In this document: in pieces, positions 19,683 to 28,754 of the stretch | How the letters are laid out: the number at the start of each line of letters is the position of its first letter | Position numbering within the stretch: position 1 is the first letter of the stretch | Virus record (IMG/VR): IMGVR_UViG_3300017950_000002 | Span: 1-36,988 of that record | From: a virus | DNA length: 36,988 nucleotides | Strand: one strand, 5' to 3' | Position numbers and translations under genes: made by a program | Notes under the pieces: generated by a model | The model's input: only the letters and a program-made list of their open reading frames with translations | Databases searched by the model: none | Told to the model about the DNA's origin: nothing

Positions 19683-20591
19683 TTATGGAGTGCAGTTTAC
19701 TGATGAAGTGCCGTCAGCATTATTGACAACCGTACACTTCAACTGTGGGACATTTTTCATGATCTCAGCGATCGCCGTGGTGTAGTCTGACCAAACGCCA
19801 TCCATCAGCGCGTTATTGCCAGCATCAAGCGAAAGCAAAGTGCCGAATGCCGTTGTGCTTACATTGGTTATCCCAGTAATACCCGCGTTGCCCAGATTTA
19901 CAGCGCCATCAATTCCGGCATTTCCTAGATTTACAGCGCCATCAATTCCGGCATTTCCTAGATTTACAGCGCCATCAATTCCAGCCGTGCCGAGGGCTAC
20001 ATTAGAGTCAAACCCAGCAGTACCCAAGGTGACAGCCCCGTTAATCCCAGCCGTGCCGAGGGCCACGTTGGAATCAAAACCAGCAGTGCCTAGATTTACC
20101 GCGCCATTAATGCCAGCAGTTCCAAGATCAACCATGCCATTAACGAATGGCGTATAGTCAATGTTGCCTGCGACCTCACCCATGCTAACGAACGACCCAT
20201 ATAGCGACTGCTGGGTGGTGGCATCCGCAGAAATGCGGGCCAGATCAACGTCTGCGCTGTACTTAGCCATCGTCTTTGCTGAGTCTGCCTGCATCCACAT
20301 CATTCCCAAGCTAGTAACCGGGGTCGCCAAAATAGATGCCCACTGTAACGCCTGAGACTGTTGTGGAACCGGAGTGATAGTTGGCGTCTGAGTTAGCGCA
20401 AGAGCCATCACAGCGGCGCTGGCAGCTTGTCCGTCACCAGAGGATGCAATGGCAGCAAGTGCGTCATATTTTGCCTGAGATGCGGCTGCATTAGCCTGCG
20501 CTGCGGCCTGTACCGCTTCGTAATATTGGCTGGTGCTTGAGGCGCAACCGCTTAGAACCGCAACCAACGCCAAAGAAAATCCCACTTTCAT
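19683..20591 (-). CDS. Repeat-bearing lipoprotein, 302 aa
   Basis: A lipoprotein signal (MKVGFSLALVAVLSGC, Cys16) predicts acylation and probable outer-membrane placement. Residues 17-70 are Ala/Gln-rich and helical. Residues 83-100 are hydrophobic (WASILATPVTSLGMMWM). Residues 157-244 hold eight tandem 11-residue repeats of the type GTAGINGAVNL. The first four alternate two versions (INGAV and FDSNVA), while later copies are GNAGIDGAVNL. The C-terminus has two Cys (LKCTVV and VNCTP). It lies between capsid and lysis genes. Surface or periplasmic action such as superinfection exclusion, or a lysis role, is inference; I know no characterised homologue. Confidence 0.7.
   Translation of the reverse strand: MKVGFSLALVAVLSGCASSTSQYYEAVQAAAQANAAASQAKYDALAAIASSGDGQAASAAVMALALTQTPTITPVPQQSQALQWASILATPVTSLGMMWMQADSAKTMAKYSADVDLARISADATTQQSLYGSFVSMGEVAGNIDYTPFVNGMVDLGTAGINGAVNLGTAGFDSNVALGTAGINGAVTLGTAGFDSNVALGTAGIDGAVNLGNAGIDGAVNLGNAGIDGAVNLGNAGITGITNVSTTAFGTLLSLDAGNNALMDGVWSDYTTAIAEIMKNVPQLKCTVVNNADGTSSVNCTP
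19860..20123 (-). repeat. Eight tandem 33-bp in-frame repeats in the lipoprotein gene
   Basis: The 33-bp unit encodes an 11-residue repeat. On the plus strand about 19897-19980 repeats the phrase tagatttacagcgccatcaa nearly without change, indicating recent expansion. The copies to its right (about 19990-20123) alternate two diverged versions, indicating an older 66-bp unit. Copy number is likely to vary between relatives. Confidence 0.9.
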
Positions 20592-20884
20592 ATCCTGCCC
20601 TCCACAATCCTTAGTTTTTTAAAGTCTGGATCATTCAACTTTTTGATAATCAGATTCTTCATCCCATCATGGTCTTCCCATGACACTCGTTCTTCCTTCA
20701 TCCACTGGGCGAGAACGTGCATGGGAATATCTCCGACGTACCATGAATCAGACAGCACATCGTCTTTACCAACACCAGCAGACCGCAACTGTTGATTTCG
20801 CTCCAAGTATGGGGTGTTGTCATACTCCGTAAGTATGCCGAACTTTGATCCATCAAGATCAACGAACGTTTCTTTTTTCTTCAC
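20588..20884 (-). CDS. Conserved-looking hypothetical protein, 98 aa
   Basis: It begins MKKKETFVDLDGSKFGILTE, then YDNTPYLERNQQLRSAGVGK and a WYVGDIPMHVLAQWMKEERV segment. I recall similar proteins after the capsid gene in marine podoviruses, without known function. It is the first gene after the capsid terminator and overlaps the lipoprotein gene by ATGA, so it may lead the lysis-region transcript or be reached by read-through. Confidence 0.65.
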   Translation of the reverse strand: MKKKETFVDLDGSKFGILTEYDNTPYLERNQQLRSAGVGKDDVLSDSWYVGDIPMHVLAQWMKEERVSWEDHDGMKNLIIKKLNDPDFKKLRIVEGRI

Positions 20885-20898
20885 GCTACCTCCAATGG

Positions 20899-20919
20899 AA
20901 AAAGGGGGCCGAAGCCCCC
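20899..20919 (-). terminator. Rho-independent terminator after the capsid gene
   Basis: On the minus strand GGGGGC-TTCG-GCCCCC is followed directly by TTTTT: a six-base GC stem with the very stable UUCG loop and a U tract. It lies 8 bases after the capsid stop and 15 bases before the next ATG. It should stop most late transcripts after the capsid gene. Confidence 0.92.
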
Positions 20920-20926
20920 ATCAGGA

Positions 20927-21868
20927 TTAGCTGCAGTCGTAAACCGCACCAGAAGCCTTCTCGTTCTTGCTGACCAAAGTAAGCTCAGTCAGAACTTGAC
21001 GCTTCTCGTAGTCGCCGTCTTTCGCCAAGGCTTCGTTCTTGGTCGGACGCAGTACGCCAACCGCAAACATATCGTCTTGAACAATAAAGACATCAGAGCC
21101 ACGCTGCTCCCGGGAAGGTACAAACTTAACCGTACCCCAAGGCGTAACGTATACGCTCATGTGCTTGATGACCTTTTCAGCTTCAGCGGTGATGTTGCTG
21201 CGCTGATTGTTGTTACCGGCAAAGCCAAGGGCAACATTCATCTGAGCCGCAGTCAGGTACACCGTGTCGGGCTTGCCGCCAGACTCCCAGATTGACTGCA
21301 TTACACCGTCAAAACGGGTCTGAGAGAAAGCCGCAGCAGTACCGTCAGTGCGGGCGTCAGTGCCGTCACCAGTGGCCGCAGTAGCGTCACCAGCCTCGTC
21401 GATGTTGGTGACGATCCATGAAGGAAGGCCAGCAAGCTCACGGGCAGTAGAGCTATTACCAGCAACGCGAGCGTTGTTAGCAAACAAAGCCTTCTCAATG
21501 TCCAGCTTCTGCTCTTTTGCAATCTTCAGAGTTTGGTAAGCCATTTCCTTAGCACGCCCGGCCTTATCAAGACCCTCATCAGTGCCGGGGATGATTACCG
21601 CATTCTTGAAGATTTGCGTGTAGTTGCCCAAGCGGCTAGTAGCAGTGCGAGCTTCAGCAGTAGTTGCGTCACCTTCAATGTGCGCGTTGGCTGCTGATGA
21701 GCGCAGTGCGTCTGTTTGCCACTCATGGTATGTGTTGCGAGCCTTACCCTTAGCGCAGGCTGAGTAAAACGGCGTATCTTCGGGGGATACGTCATGGATG
21801 ACATCGGAAAGGTCTTCCCTGATGCCGACAGCATCATAGCTGTCAAAAGTGTTGGATGGCTGTGCCAT
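20927..21868 (-). CDS. Major capsid protein, SU10/DUF5309-like, 313 aa
   Basis: The N-terminus MAQPSNTFDSYDAVGIREDL, then SDVIHDVSPEDTPFYSACAK and TYHEWQTDALRSSAANAHIE, is the recognisable start of the DUF5309/SU10-type major capsid family, an HK97-fold shell protein. Later segments fit too: NYTQIFKNAVIIPGTDEGLD, EKALFANNARVAGNSSTARE and VYVTPWGTVKFVPSREQRG. The length is typical. It follows the scaffold gene with an 11-base gap and precedes a strong terminator, consistent with high expression. Confidence 0.93.
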   Translation of the reverse strand: MAQPSNTFDSYDAVGIREDLSDVIHDVSPEDTPFYSACAKGKARNTYHEWQTDALRSSAANAHIEGDATTAEARTATSRLGNYTQIFKNAVIIPGTDEGLDKAGRAKEMAYQTLKIAKEQKLDIEKALFANNARVAGNSSTARELAGLPSWIVTNIDEAGDATAATGDGTDARTDGTAAAFSQTRFDGVMQSIWESGGKPDTVYLTAAQMNVALGFAGNNNQRSNITAEAEKVIKHMSVYVTPWGTVKFVPSREQRGSDVFIVQDDMFAVGVLRPTKNEALAKDGDYEKRQVLTELTLVSKNEKASGAVYDCS

Positions 21869-21879
21869 GATTAATTACC

Positions 21880-22821
21880 TCATTTAAGGATTAGTGATAG
21901 AGCGTCATCAATGCTTCCGCTCTTCTTCAGTTTTTGTCGAGTTTGTCGCTCGGCGTCTGCGTTGGATCGCGTTTTCTTAGCGCCGGCCTTAACCGTGCGA
22001 GTCGCCTTTGGCTTCGCCTTGGTAACGGCCTTCTGCTTGCCTTGCATTAGCTCTTGGTACTTGATGGCGTCATGCAATACTCTGATTGCACGATGATCCA
22101 TCACCGCACCAATTTCATTCGGATCGTAGCCGTAAAACTCTTGGCCCATCGTCACAAGACGGTCTCGGGCTTGAGCGGCTGTGTCCGGCTCGGCAAACTC
22201 TGGTACTAAAGTTTTTAACGCTTCCATCTCACGCTCTAAATAAGCGCGCTGTGCGGCCTGTTGGGCTTGTCCTTGTTGTTGAGCCACTTGCTGTAGCTGT
22301 TGGATTTGCCCGTCATATTCCGCCTTAGCCTCATCGTACTGCAGCTTTGCTTCCATATATCCTATGGGGTCGCTATTAAACTGCTCTTTTGATGGAGCCT
22401 GTGGTGCTTGTGGCAGACCGCTCTGTGCGTGTTGCAACAGGTTGCTAATCTGCTGGCGCTCACTTAAAAGGTTTGCGTACACCTCCTCCACCTGCTTACG
22501 CATGGCGGCGGCTTCTTGCATACCCTTCTGGACATACTTTTGACCACTGTATCCTCGCTTGAGATCATCTAGGCTTACCTGCTCTTCCTTGCCGTCAACC
22601 TTGACGGTGTATAGCTCAGGGGCCGAAGCCTCCGCTTCATCAGTGTCTTCGTATTCGTCCTCTTCTTCGGAGTCATCATCTGACTCCACTTCTTCAAACT
22701 CAGCCTCTACTTCGGCCTCGTCCTCTTCAACTGCCTCGTCCTCCGCCTCTTGGGCTTCTGGTTGCGGGGCTAGTAAACCTTCTACGGCGCTTTCAAAGCT
22801 ATCAAGTTCAGTCGTATCCAC
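21880..22821 (-). CDS. Scaffolding protein, 313 aa
   Basis: The first 70 residues are extremely acidic (runs of Glu/Asp). Residues about 70-95 hold the YTVKVDGKEEQVSLDDLKRG module common in phage scaffolds. About 95-215 is Gln/Ala-rich coiled coil, and the C-terminus is basic (AVTKAKPKATRTVKAGAKKT) and ends in a short helix (SIDDALSLILK). Acidic head, coiled-coil middle and basic capsid-binding tail is the classic scaffold plan. It lies between portal and capsid genes. The start is GTG 22821 with GAGGA upstream. Confidence 0.88.
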   Translation of the reverse strand: MDTTELDSFESAVEGLLAPQPEAQEAEDEAVEEDEAEVEAEFEEVESDDDSEEEDEYEDTDEAEASAPELYTVKVDGKEEQVSLDDLKRGYSGQKYVQKGMQEAAAMRKQVEEVYANLLSERQQISNLLQHAQSGLPQAPQAPSKEQFNSDPIGYMEAKLQYDEAKAEYDGQIQQLQQVAQQQGQAQQAAQRAYLEREMEALKTLVPEFAEPDTAAQARDRLVTMGQEFYGYDPNEIGAVMDHRAIRVLHDAIKYQELMQGKQKAVTKAKPKATRTVKAGAKKTRSNADAERQTRQKLKKSGSIDDALSLILK

Positions 22822-22833
22822 GGTACTGAGTCC

Positions 22834-23064
22834 TCATTTGCGTTTTTTATCGTAGATCGCCTCATCCTGTAGGATTTGGGCCATACGATCTTCGATCTTC
22901 ATAAGCGCCCTAATAATCTGGTGCGCGTCTTCCCGGTCTTCAAATGAAGAGTGCGGGTTAAAAAAGATATCGCCCTGATCTTTTTTAATGTCTGCGATTA
23001 GGCCATTAAACCCGTCATCGCGCTGCAACCGCCTAACAGCAGTCGCACGATCCTTTATGCTCAT
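22834..23064 (-). CDS. Small protein between portal and scaffold, 76 aa
   Basis: It begins MSIKDRATAVRRLQRDDGFN and is helical with basic ends (IEDRMAQILQDEAIYDKKRK). Genes of this size between portal and scaffold are common in podoviruses, but the role is unknown. The ATG overlaps the portal stop by four bases. A head-assembly helper is the likeliest guess. Confidence 0.65.
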   Translation of the reverse strand: MSIKDRATAVRRLQRDDGFNGLIADIKKDQGDIFFNPHSSFEDREDAHQIIRALMKIEDRMAQILQDEAIYDKKRK

Positions 23065-25148
23065 CTAGGCACAGCCTGCATCTGCTTAATACGCTCAACA
23101 TCTACGGCAGTGCCGTACTTGCCCAAAATCTCTGCAGCACTAATCAGCAAATCCTGATCCATTTTATCACGCGCGCGGTCATCATCTGCAGCAGCCTTCT
23201 GTGCATCAAGCTGCAGCTTAAACTGATCCTTCTGCATCTGCGCCTGCATCTTAGCCATGTCTGTCTGAGCCTTGGCCTGCGCCTTCACCTGCTCCGCCTG
23301 CAAGTACGCCTGCGCTTGTGGGTCAGCCTGCTGGCCTTGTTGTTGAGCGGCCTGCTGTTGCTGCATCATCATCTGCTGCTCAATCTGCGGATTCATCGGG
23401 TTGAAGTAGCGCGTACTGTTTCTGATGCCATTCAACGCAAGAATATCTGCAAGGGTATTGCGGATCTGAGTCAGAGAGACAATGCCGTTACCCGGCCCGT
23501 ATGCCTGCATGATCTGTGATTGCACTTGGAATGCCTGCATCAGCGCCGCCAGCTTTTGTTCTTCTCTACCAGTTCCCAAGCCAACATTAACCGTGACATC
23601 CATCGTGACATTCCACGATCTGGGATCTACCGGAACGTACTCAGCGCCAGCGACACGCATCATCTGCTGTTCGTCTACATTTTCGTGCATGACCTTCAGC
23701 ATTAGGGTGAACATCTTACGCATACCGCCTTCAGCAAGATTGCGCGCCATAACCTCAATCTGTCCGGCCTGCGCTTGAACGGTGGCATTAACTGCGGCTG
23801 CGGTTGCGTTTTGTAGTGCGTCAGGTGATAGCCCGGTAGACGCCTTGGTAACACCCGTCTTGTTCTCAATCTCCATGTCGAGATACTGAAGGGCGGTAAG
23901 TGTCTGGCCCGCAACAAAAGGAACCGCTTGAGGCTGTATCGCCCCGGGCTGTTTAACCCGAATGATCCCGCCAATTTCATTGTTTAGTAGGTCATCTATG
24001 TTGACAGCGCCATCAAGGATCTCAATGCGAGGGCTATTCGTCAGCGCAACATTGTCCAAGACGCCACGCAGCATTGCAGTAGATGCGTCTTGATCGTTGA
24101 TAATCAGATCAGCAACAGAGCGCCCGTAAAACGTATGAGGCTCTGGATCCACTTCAAATACAGCGAACGGGATGTGCGAGCAAGCCATGTAATCCAGCAG
24201 CTTGTAAGCAGCCCCGCCAAGGGTCACCTTCTGAAGCGTGGGTATGCCGCTTCCGGTAACGTCTATCTTCATGTAGACCTCAGTGACGGCTACAAGACGC
24301 ATTGATGGGTCTTGAATGTCCTCGTCAGAGTAGTCCTCTTCGTAGCCCCTACGCTCAAACTCCTCAACCTCTGAGAATGTGTCTGAGTGCTGAAGCCCGG
24401 TCAGATCCTTAACGTCCTCATAGTCATACCCCATAGAGATTAAGTCGCCAATACGCATCTCTGTGCGGTGGCTGACGGCATACGCCTCATCTATGCTTCT
24501 GGCGTTACGATCAACAAAGAACTCTTCTGGGGGAACCGACTCAATGCAAATCTTGCCAACATCTTTATAACGCGCAATCTTGAGGTCGTAGTACGGTGAC
24601 TCTATCTCCATGCCCATCTCATCAATGGTCATCTCTACGCGCTTTGTGGACTCAATTACCTCAACGTCATCATCCATCGTGATGACTCGGTACTCCATCT
24701 CGTTAAGGTTTTCAAAGTCGTATGTCTCTTGCTCTTGGTAGTTGTCCCAATAGACCTTAACTATCCCTGACTTTTTAACCAGCGCATCGTGGAATGCGTC
24801 ATTCAGAACGCGGTAGCCATTATGCTCATTGAAGACGTAGTGCATATATTCGGTGGCTTGCTCTGCAGCCTGTACGTCTTCTGGCCCCCTTGGCACATAC
24901 TCCACGGGCTTGTCCGTAGACAGAAACACGCGCATAAGAGACGGCTTTATAGCCCGGATAGTGTCACGCACTTTAGTGGCGACCACCTTAGACCGGCCCT
25001 CTTCCTCGCCGATATCTACCTCGCCGTCAAAGTATCGCTGCGCCTTTATTCGATCTTCAGCAATCTCAGATTCCACAAAGTCAACCGAATCCATAACCGC
25101 CTCTCTGGCGATTGATTCGATTTCTTGATCTGTCATCGGCTTGAGCAT
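23061..25148 (-). CDS. Portal protein, P22-type, 695 aa
   Basis: The dodecameric DNA gate at one capsid vertex. The start (VDFVESEIAEDRIKAQRYFD), the RAIKPSLMRVFLSTDKPVEY segment, the long wing/stem middle and RGVLDNVALTNSPRIEILDG are typical of P22-type portals. The C-terminal 90 residues form a Gln/Ala-rich helix (QQQQAAQQQGQQADPQAQAY), as expected for a portal barrel. The length is within the usual 650-730 range. It overlaps the upstream gene as TAATG. Confidence 0.92.
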   Translation of the reverse strand: MLKPMTDQEIESIAREAVMDSVDFVESEIAEDRIKAQRYFDGEVDIGEEEGRSKVVATKVRDTIRAIKPSLMRVFLSTDKPVEYVPRGPEDVQAAEQATEYMHYVFNEHNGYRVLNDAFHDALVKKSGIVKVYWDNYQEQETYDFENLNEMEYRVITMDDDVEVIESTKRVEMTIDEMGMEIESPYYDLKIARYKDVGKICIESVPPEEFFVDRNARSIDEAYAVSHRTEMRIGDLISMGYDYEDVKDLTGLQHSDTFSEVEEFERRGYEEDYSDEDIQDPSMRLVAVTEVYMKIDVTGSGIPTLQKVTLGGAAYKLLDYMACSHIPFAVFEVDPEPHTFYGRSVADLIINDQDASTAMLRGVLDNVALTNSPRIEILDGAVNIDDLLNNEIGGIIRVKQPGAIQPQAVPFVAGQTLTALQYLDMEIENKTGVTKASTGLSPDALQNATAAAVNATVQAQAGQIEVMARNLAEGGMRKMFTLMLKVMHENVDEQQMMRVAGAEYVPVDPRSWNVTMDVTVNVGLGTGREEQKLAALMQAFQVQSQIMQAYGPGNGIVSLTQIRNTLADILALNGIRNSTRYFNPMNPQIEQQMMMQQQQAAQQQGQQADPQAQAYLQAEQVKAQAKAQTDMAKMQAQMQKDQFKLQLDAQKAAADDDRARDKMDQDLLISAAEILGKYGTAVDVERIKQMQAVPR

Positions 25149-27001
25149 TAATAGTTACCTTCTGCCAGTAATCCGCCTGTCTGCTGACTAACGCCCGTTC
25201 TTGCGCCCGCACCCGCTGCGTTTACAATTTGTTGTACTTTGTTTAGAACGGCGTCAAGCTGGCTATTATCAATAAGCGCCCTCCTAACCAAGTCAGGGTC
25301 TTCGGACATTAAAACCCTAGCGACGTCAAGCCTGTCTTTTTCGGAAAGCTGAGGCATCGCACTGGCTATCAGTTTACCAACCCCTGAGATTAATGCCGCT
25401 GGATCCATCTGCATCATCTGCCGCATCTCAAAAAGGCTTGTGCCACCCGTCCCCATTAGTGATTTTGCAGCCTGCTCTGGAGCCGTCATTGAGTTAAACA
25501 TAACCTTGTTGTAAAGCTCCTGAGATCCCGCAGCCACATCTAAACGGCGTTGTATTTGCTCTGCGCTTTCTTCTGGAAACACAATCCGCAATGCAGCACC
25601 TTCTTGGCGATCAGGATCAGCAAGCCTGCCCATAAGTGCTGGAGAACGTCTGGCGCGATTTCTAATGCCGTCCATAACGCCAGCCCTAAAAGAGCGTACT
25701 GCTGCATCGCCCATACCCTTAACCTGACCAAATGCAACTTCTAATTCATCAACATTCATGCCAAGAGCCTTACGGCCTGCATCAAACTGATCTCGTATTA
25801 TTCTACGCGTTGCTGCGTCAGCCCTTACTGAGCGTAAACCCGGATAAGCGTTATCAAGCGCGTCTCTCAAAGCCTTAGCCACATCAGCCGTCGCCTGACC
25901 TTCCGTACCAGAGCCGCCACGGAAAAGCACTGACGCCTCATCATCTAGTAGCCTGCGAACAATCTCTGCGTCTTCTAGGTTAGGCACTCTACGCAATATG
26001 TTGCGCTCGTCATTCCAAAGCGGCACTGTGTTTCGCTTGTTATAAATGCTTGTTAAAGCCCTTCTAGCATCTGGGAAGCGACCAAGTATTGACTCGATTT
26101 CTCTAGCTATCTGAGTGCTTACGGTTGGCACACCGCCAAAGACGGCTTTATAAGCATCTCTCTCTAACTTGCCTAACTCGCTATCCGTCGCCTTCATAGC
26201 GGCAATAATGTTACCAGATGTGCCGGGCGCTAATCCTTCTTGCATCCCCTCCATCGCAGCGGCCCTAGTTGATGCCTGACGTAAAGGTAATTGCTCTGTG
26301 ATTAGCTTGGCAGCCTCGCCGCCTTGGCTGCGTAGCGCCCTGACAGAAGCCTGCAGGGTGCGGTTTTCTGCCATGATCTTACCTTCCATGACATCTTGCA
26401 CAACCTCATCAACGGTCTGCCCTGTCGCCGCAGCGAGTCTCCTTAACTCTGCCTGTGCCGCAGTGGCTGGTGCGTCCCCAAACTTTCCCCTAATATACTT
26501 AATTAGCTGACTGCCACCAGCGCCAGCGGCAGATAAAGTTTTTTGCGCTAATGGGCCACCTACGGCGCTAATTCCGGTTGCAAGGGCTGCGCCACTCGGC
26601 GTTACATCAGAAAGTTCTTCAACCTCTCCCAAGTAAGACCCAAGCCCCTCAGCCCCAGCGACAGCAGCCAATCTTGCGCCGCCTAATGCCTGACCACCGG
26701 GTACAGCCATCATCCCGATCGCAGGAACCAATGCGCCAGCAAGCTCATAACTAAGAGCCTCGCCCGGGTTGGCTTTTTTATACGCAGAAAGTTTCTGGCG
26801 CAACTCGTTACGGATTTGCTCATACTCGCCGCCACCCAAAGACTCTGGGAGGACGCTACGGACAGCCGCCTCTATCTCATCTGCAAAATTGTATGTTGCT
26901 CCTTGCAGTGCAGTGCGAAATCTTTGAGATTCAACGGGGGCGGTAGCAGCCTGCGACCCAGCCCGAATCTCTGCAATAATCTCTTCTACTGATCTAGCCA
27001 T
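25148..27001 (-). CDS. Internal virion/ejection-type protein, 617 aa
   Basis: The protein is largely helical. Hydrophobic Gly/Ala-rich segments run over about 85-125 (LAGALVPAIGMMAVPGGQAL) and 135-165. A long helical body follows, rich in RxLxD patterns (DNAYPGLRSVRADAATRRII). I recognise it as a type found upstream of portals in marine podoviruses and presumed to be ejected into the host envelope. The membrane-active segments fit that role. No lytic transglycosylase motif was seen. Function is inferred from composition and location. Confidence 0.65.
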   Translation of the reverse strand: MARSVEEIIAEIRAGSQAATAPVESQRFRTALQGATYNFADEIEAAVRSVLPESLGGGEYEQIRNELRQKLSAYKKANPGEALSYELAGALVPAIGMMAVPGGQALGGARLAAVAGAEGLGSYLGEVEELSDVTPSGAALATGISAVGGPLAQKTLSAAGAGGSQLIKYIRGKFGDAPATAAQAELRRLAAATGQTVDEVVQDVMEGKIMAENRTLQASVRALRSQGGEAAKLITEQLPLRQASTRAAAMEGMQEGLAPGTSGNIIAAMKATDSELGKLERDAYKAVFGGVPTVSTQIAREIESILGRFPDARRALTSIYNKRNTVPLWNDERNILRRVPNLEDAEIVRRLLDDEASVLFRGGSGTEGQATADVAKALRDALDNAYPGLRSVRADAATRRIIRDQFDAGRKALGMNVDELEVAFGQVKGMGDAAVRSFRAGVMDGIRNRARRSPALMGRLADPDRQEGAALRIVFPEESAEQIQRRLDVAAGSQELYNKVMFNSMTAPEQAAKSLMGTGGTSLFEMRQMMQMDPAALISGVGKLIASAMPQLSEKDRLDVARVLMSEDPDLVRRALIDNSQLDAVLNKVQQIVNAAGAGARTGVSQQTGGLLAEGNY

Positions 27002-28302
27002 TATTGTTGCGCCGCGCTAATTAACTCTCGTTTCTGGGATGCGCTGGCCCGTCTCCAATCGTCAAGCGCCACCCCCGCTGGCGGAGCCATTGGGACAAAT
27101 TGGTAATTCTTGATGTAGTCAGAATAGCCAACACCGCTAGTCAGTCCCTGAGCCATTTTAATTAGCTCTGCCCGCAACTTATCCTTTGCCCTAATTTGCG
27201 CCTCAAGCTGTTTCCGTAGCTCCGGCTCTGGCAAATTAAGATCAAGCTGGGTAGATAGTGCCAACCTTAGCTCCGACTCACTTAGCGCGCCAAATGTTGC
27301 AGAATTCACAACGTCAATGCCTAGCTGATTAGCTACAGATCGAAGCTGCGCGGTTGCAGCATTAAGAGCGGGCAGCATATTCATGAATACCCCAGAATCT
27401 GCACCCTCATCCAAAGCATCAAGGGCCAAATAATACTTTTGGATAGACTCGTTTAATTGCTCCGCTCGCCCCATTACAGACTGCCCAGTTTCTTGGGCAA
27501 ACTTAATGTCCTGCAATTTAACGGCCTCTTGCGTAGCAAGCGCCGCCTCTTCCGCAGGCGTCATTTGTGTAGCTCCAGCAACCGTCATGCGCTTGGGTTG
27601 CATAGTATCTCTATCAGTGATGACAACGTATTGCTCGCCAGTATTAGGGTCTGTTTGCACACCAGATACCGTTGGCGCATATTGAGATGTGGTAAACAGC
27701 ATATTCGCTGCGGCAGAAATGCCCTCAGTATTTGTTGGGTTATTTCTAATAAACTCTGCAGCGGTTAGTAGTTGGGCCGCCCTTTGCGGATCCGTTTTTG
27801 AAATCTGATCTGCTTTTCGTTCTAGTGCTTCAGCCGTCCTGTTGCCCTGTGTCCGAAGCAGCCTCATGCCTTGCTCAGTTTCTATTTGACCTTGCAGCGA
27901 CCGTGCTAGGTTGGCGTCAGGGTTAAGGCGCATGGCGTTAAACCCGATAGCCAACTGCTTGCGGTTAATTGGATCTGACAAGTAATCAATTGCACCCCTG
28001 CCAAGTCGAGACAAAAGGCCAGCCTGCTGAACCGCACCCCTTCCAGATGTTGGCCCGCCAGATACAGACTGCAGTGCAGGCGCGTTCATTGCCGCCATCA
28101 TTCTCTGCACCTCTGGATCAGCCATCTGCAATTGGCGAGAGGGAACAGTCACCGGCTGCAATTGTGCCGCAGTCGGCATCGGCTGTGGGGCTGGGGCAGC
28201 AGGCTGTGGCCTACTAGGAAACGGCGCATTAACAAAATCAAATGATGATGCTGCTTGATTCCTTGGGTTCAGCGCATTTACTAAAACGTCTAATAGTGCC
28301 AT
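27001..28302 (-). CDS. Internal virion-type protein, 433 aa
   Basis: The first 60 residues are Pro/Ala/Gln-rich and probably disordered (SRPQPAAPAPQPMPTAAQLQ). Residues about 85-200 and 240-420 are helical, with LLTAAEFIRNNPTNTEGISA and GRAEQLNESIQKYYLALDAL segments. No enzymatic motif is seen. Location between two putative internal proteins and overlap with the 617-residue gene by one base suggest a member of the ejection-protein set. Confidence 0.6.
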   Translation of the reverse strand: MALLDVLVNALNPRNQAASSFDFVNAPFPSRPQPAAPAPQPMPTAAQLQPVTVPSRQLQMADPEVQRMMAAMNAPALQSVSGGPTSGRGAVQQAGLLSRLGRGAIDYLSDPINRKQLAIGFNAMRLNPDANLARSLQGQIETEQGMRLLRTQGNRTAEALERKADQISKTDPQRAAQLLTAAEFIRNNPTNTEGISAAANMLFTTSQYAPTVSGVQTDPNTGEQYVVITDRDTMQPKRMTVAGATQMTPAEEAALATQEAVKLQDIKFAQETGQSVMGRAEQLNESIQKYYLALDALDEGADSGVFMNMLPALNAATAQLRSVANQLGIDVVNSATFGALSESELRLALSTQLDLNLPEPELRKQLEAQIRAKDKLRAELIKMAQGLTSGVGYSDYIKNYQFVPMAPPAGVALDDWRRASASQKRELISAAQQ

Positions 28303-28316
28303 GTTACGCCTTGCCT

Positions 28317-28754
28317 CTAAAAAACTGACTTAAAAGTTGAAAGCATTTTTAGCAACCCCGGCAAAGCTCCAAAGTTATCCTCATTAAATCCGCCATTGCC
28401 CTGCGACATCATATCCTGCGCGGTCATACCCATATTGGGAATAGAGCCGCCTAGTAGCTCTGGCCTGCCTTGGAAGCCTCCCTGCATATTGTTGCCGCCG
28501 ATAGCGCCAACCAATCTCATGACTTGATCGAACGTGTCTGGAGATGCGTCAACAAGCTCAGGCATTGCTGGGGACATCTGTGGTGCTGGCTGAGAAAAAG
28601 GGCCGCCAGTGTCAACCGGAGACATAAGAGGCTGGTCAGCCATCTGCAATGCTTGACCAGCAGCCATCTCTTGCCTTTTAGCCAAGCTATCTCGGATGCC
28701 GCCCTTTTCCATGCCCATCTCTATTAGCTTCATGAGTCCCATTGCTGGCGTCAT
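28317..28754 (-). CDS. Hypothetical structural-region protein, 145 aa
   Basis: It begins MTPAMGLMKLIEMGMEKGGI and has a Met/Pro/Gly-rich, low-complexity middle (PQMSPAMPELVDASPDTFDQ) and a GALPGLLKMLSTFKSVF end. It lacks recognisable domains. The ATG overlaps the stop of the S74 protein as ATGA. It may be a virion component co-produced with its neighbours. Confidence 0.55.
   Translation of the reverse strand: MTPAMGLMKLIEMGMEKGGIRDSLAKRQEMAAGQALQMADQPLMSPVDTGGPFSQPAPQMSPAMPELVDASPDTFDQVMRLVGAIGGNNMQGGFQGRPELLGGSIPNMGMTAQDMMSQGNGGFNEDNFGALPGLLKMLSTFKSVF

Noticed and set aside
19860-20123. Possible CRISPR or other spaced repeat array
   Set aside because: The repeats are contiguous 33-bp in-frame units encoding a regular 11-residue protein repeat, with no spacers.
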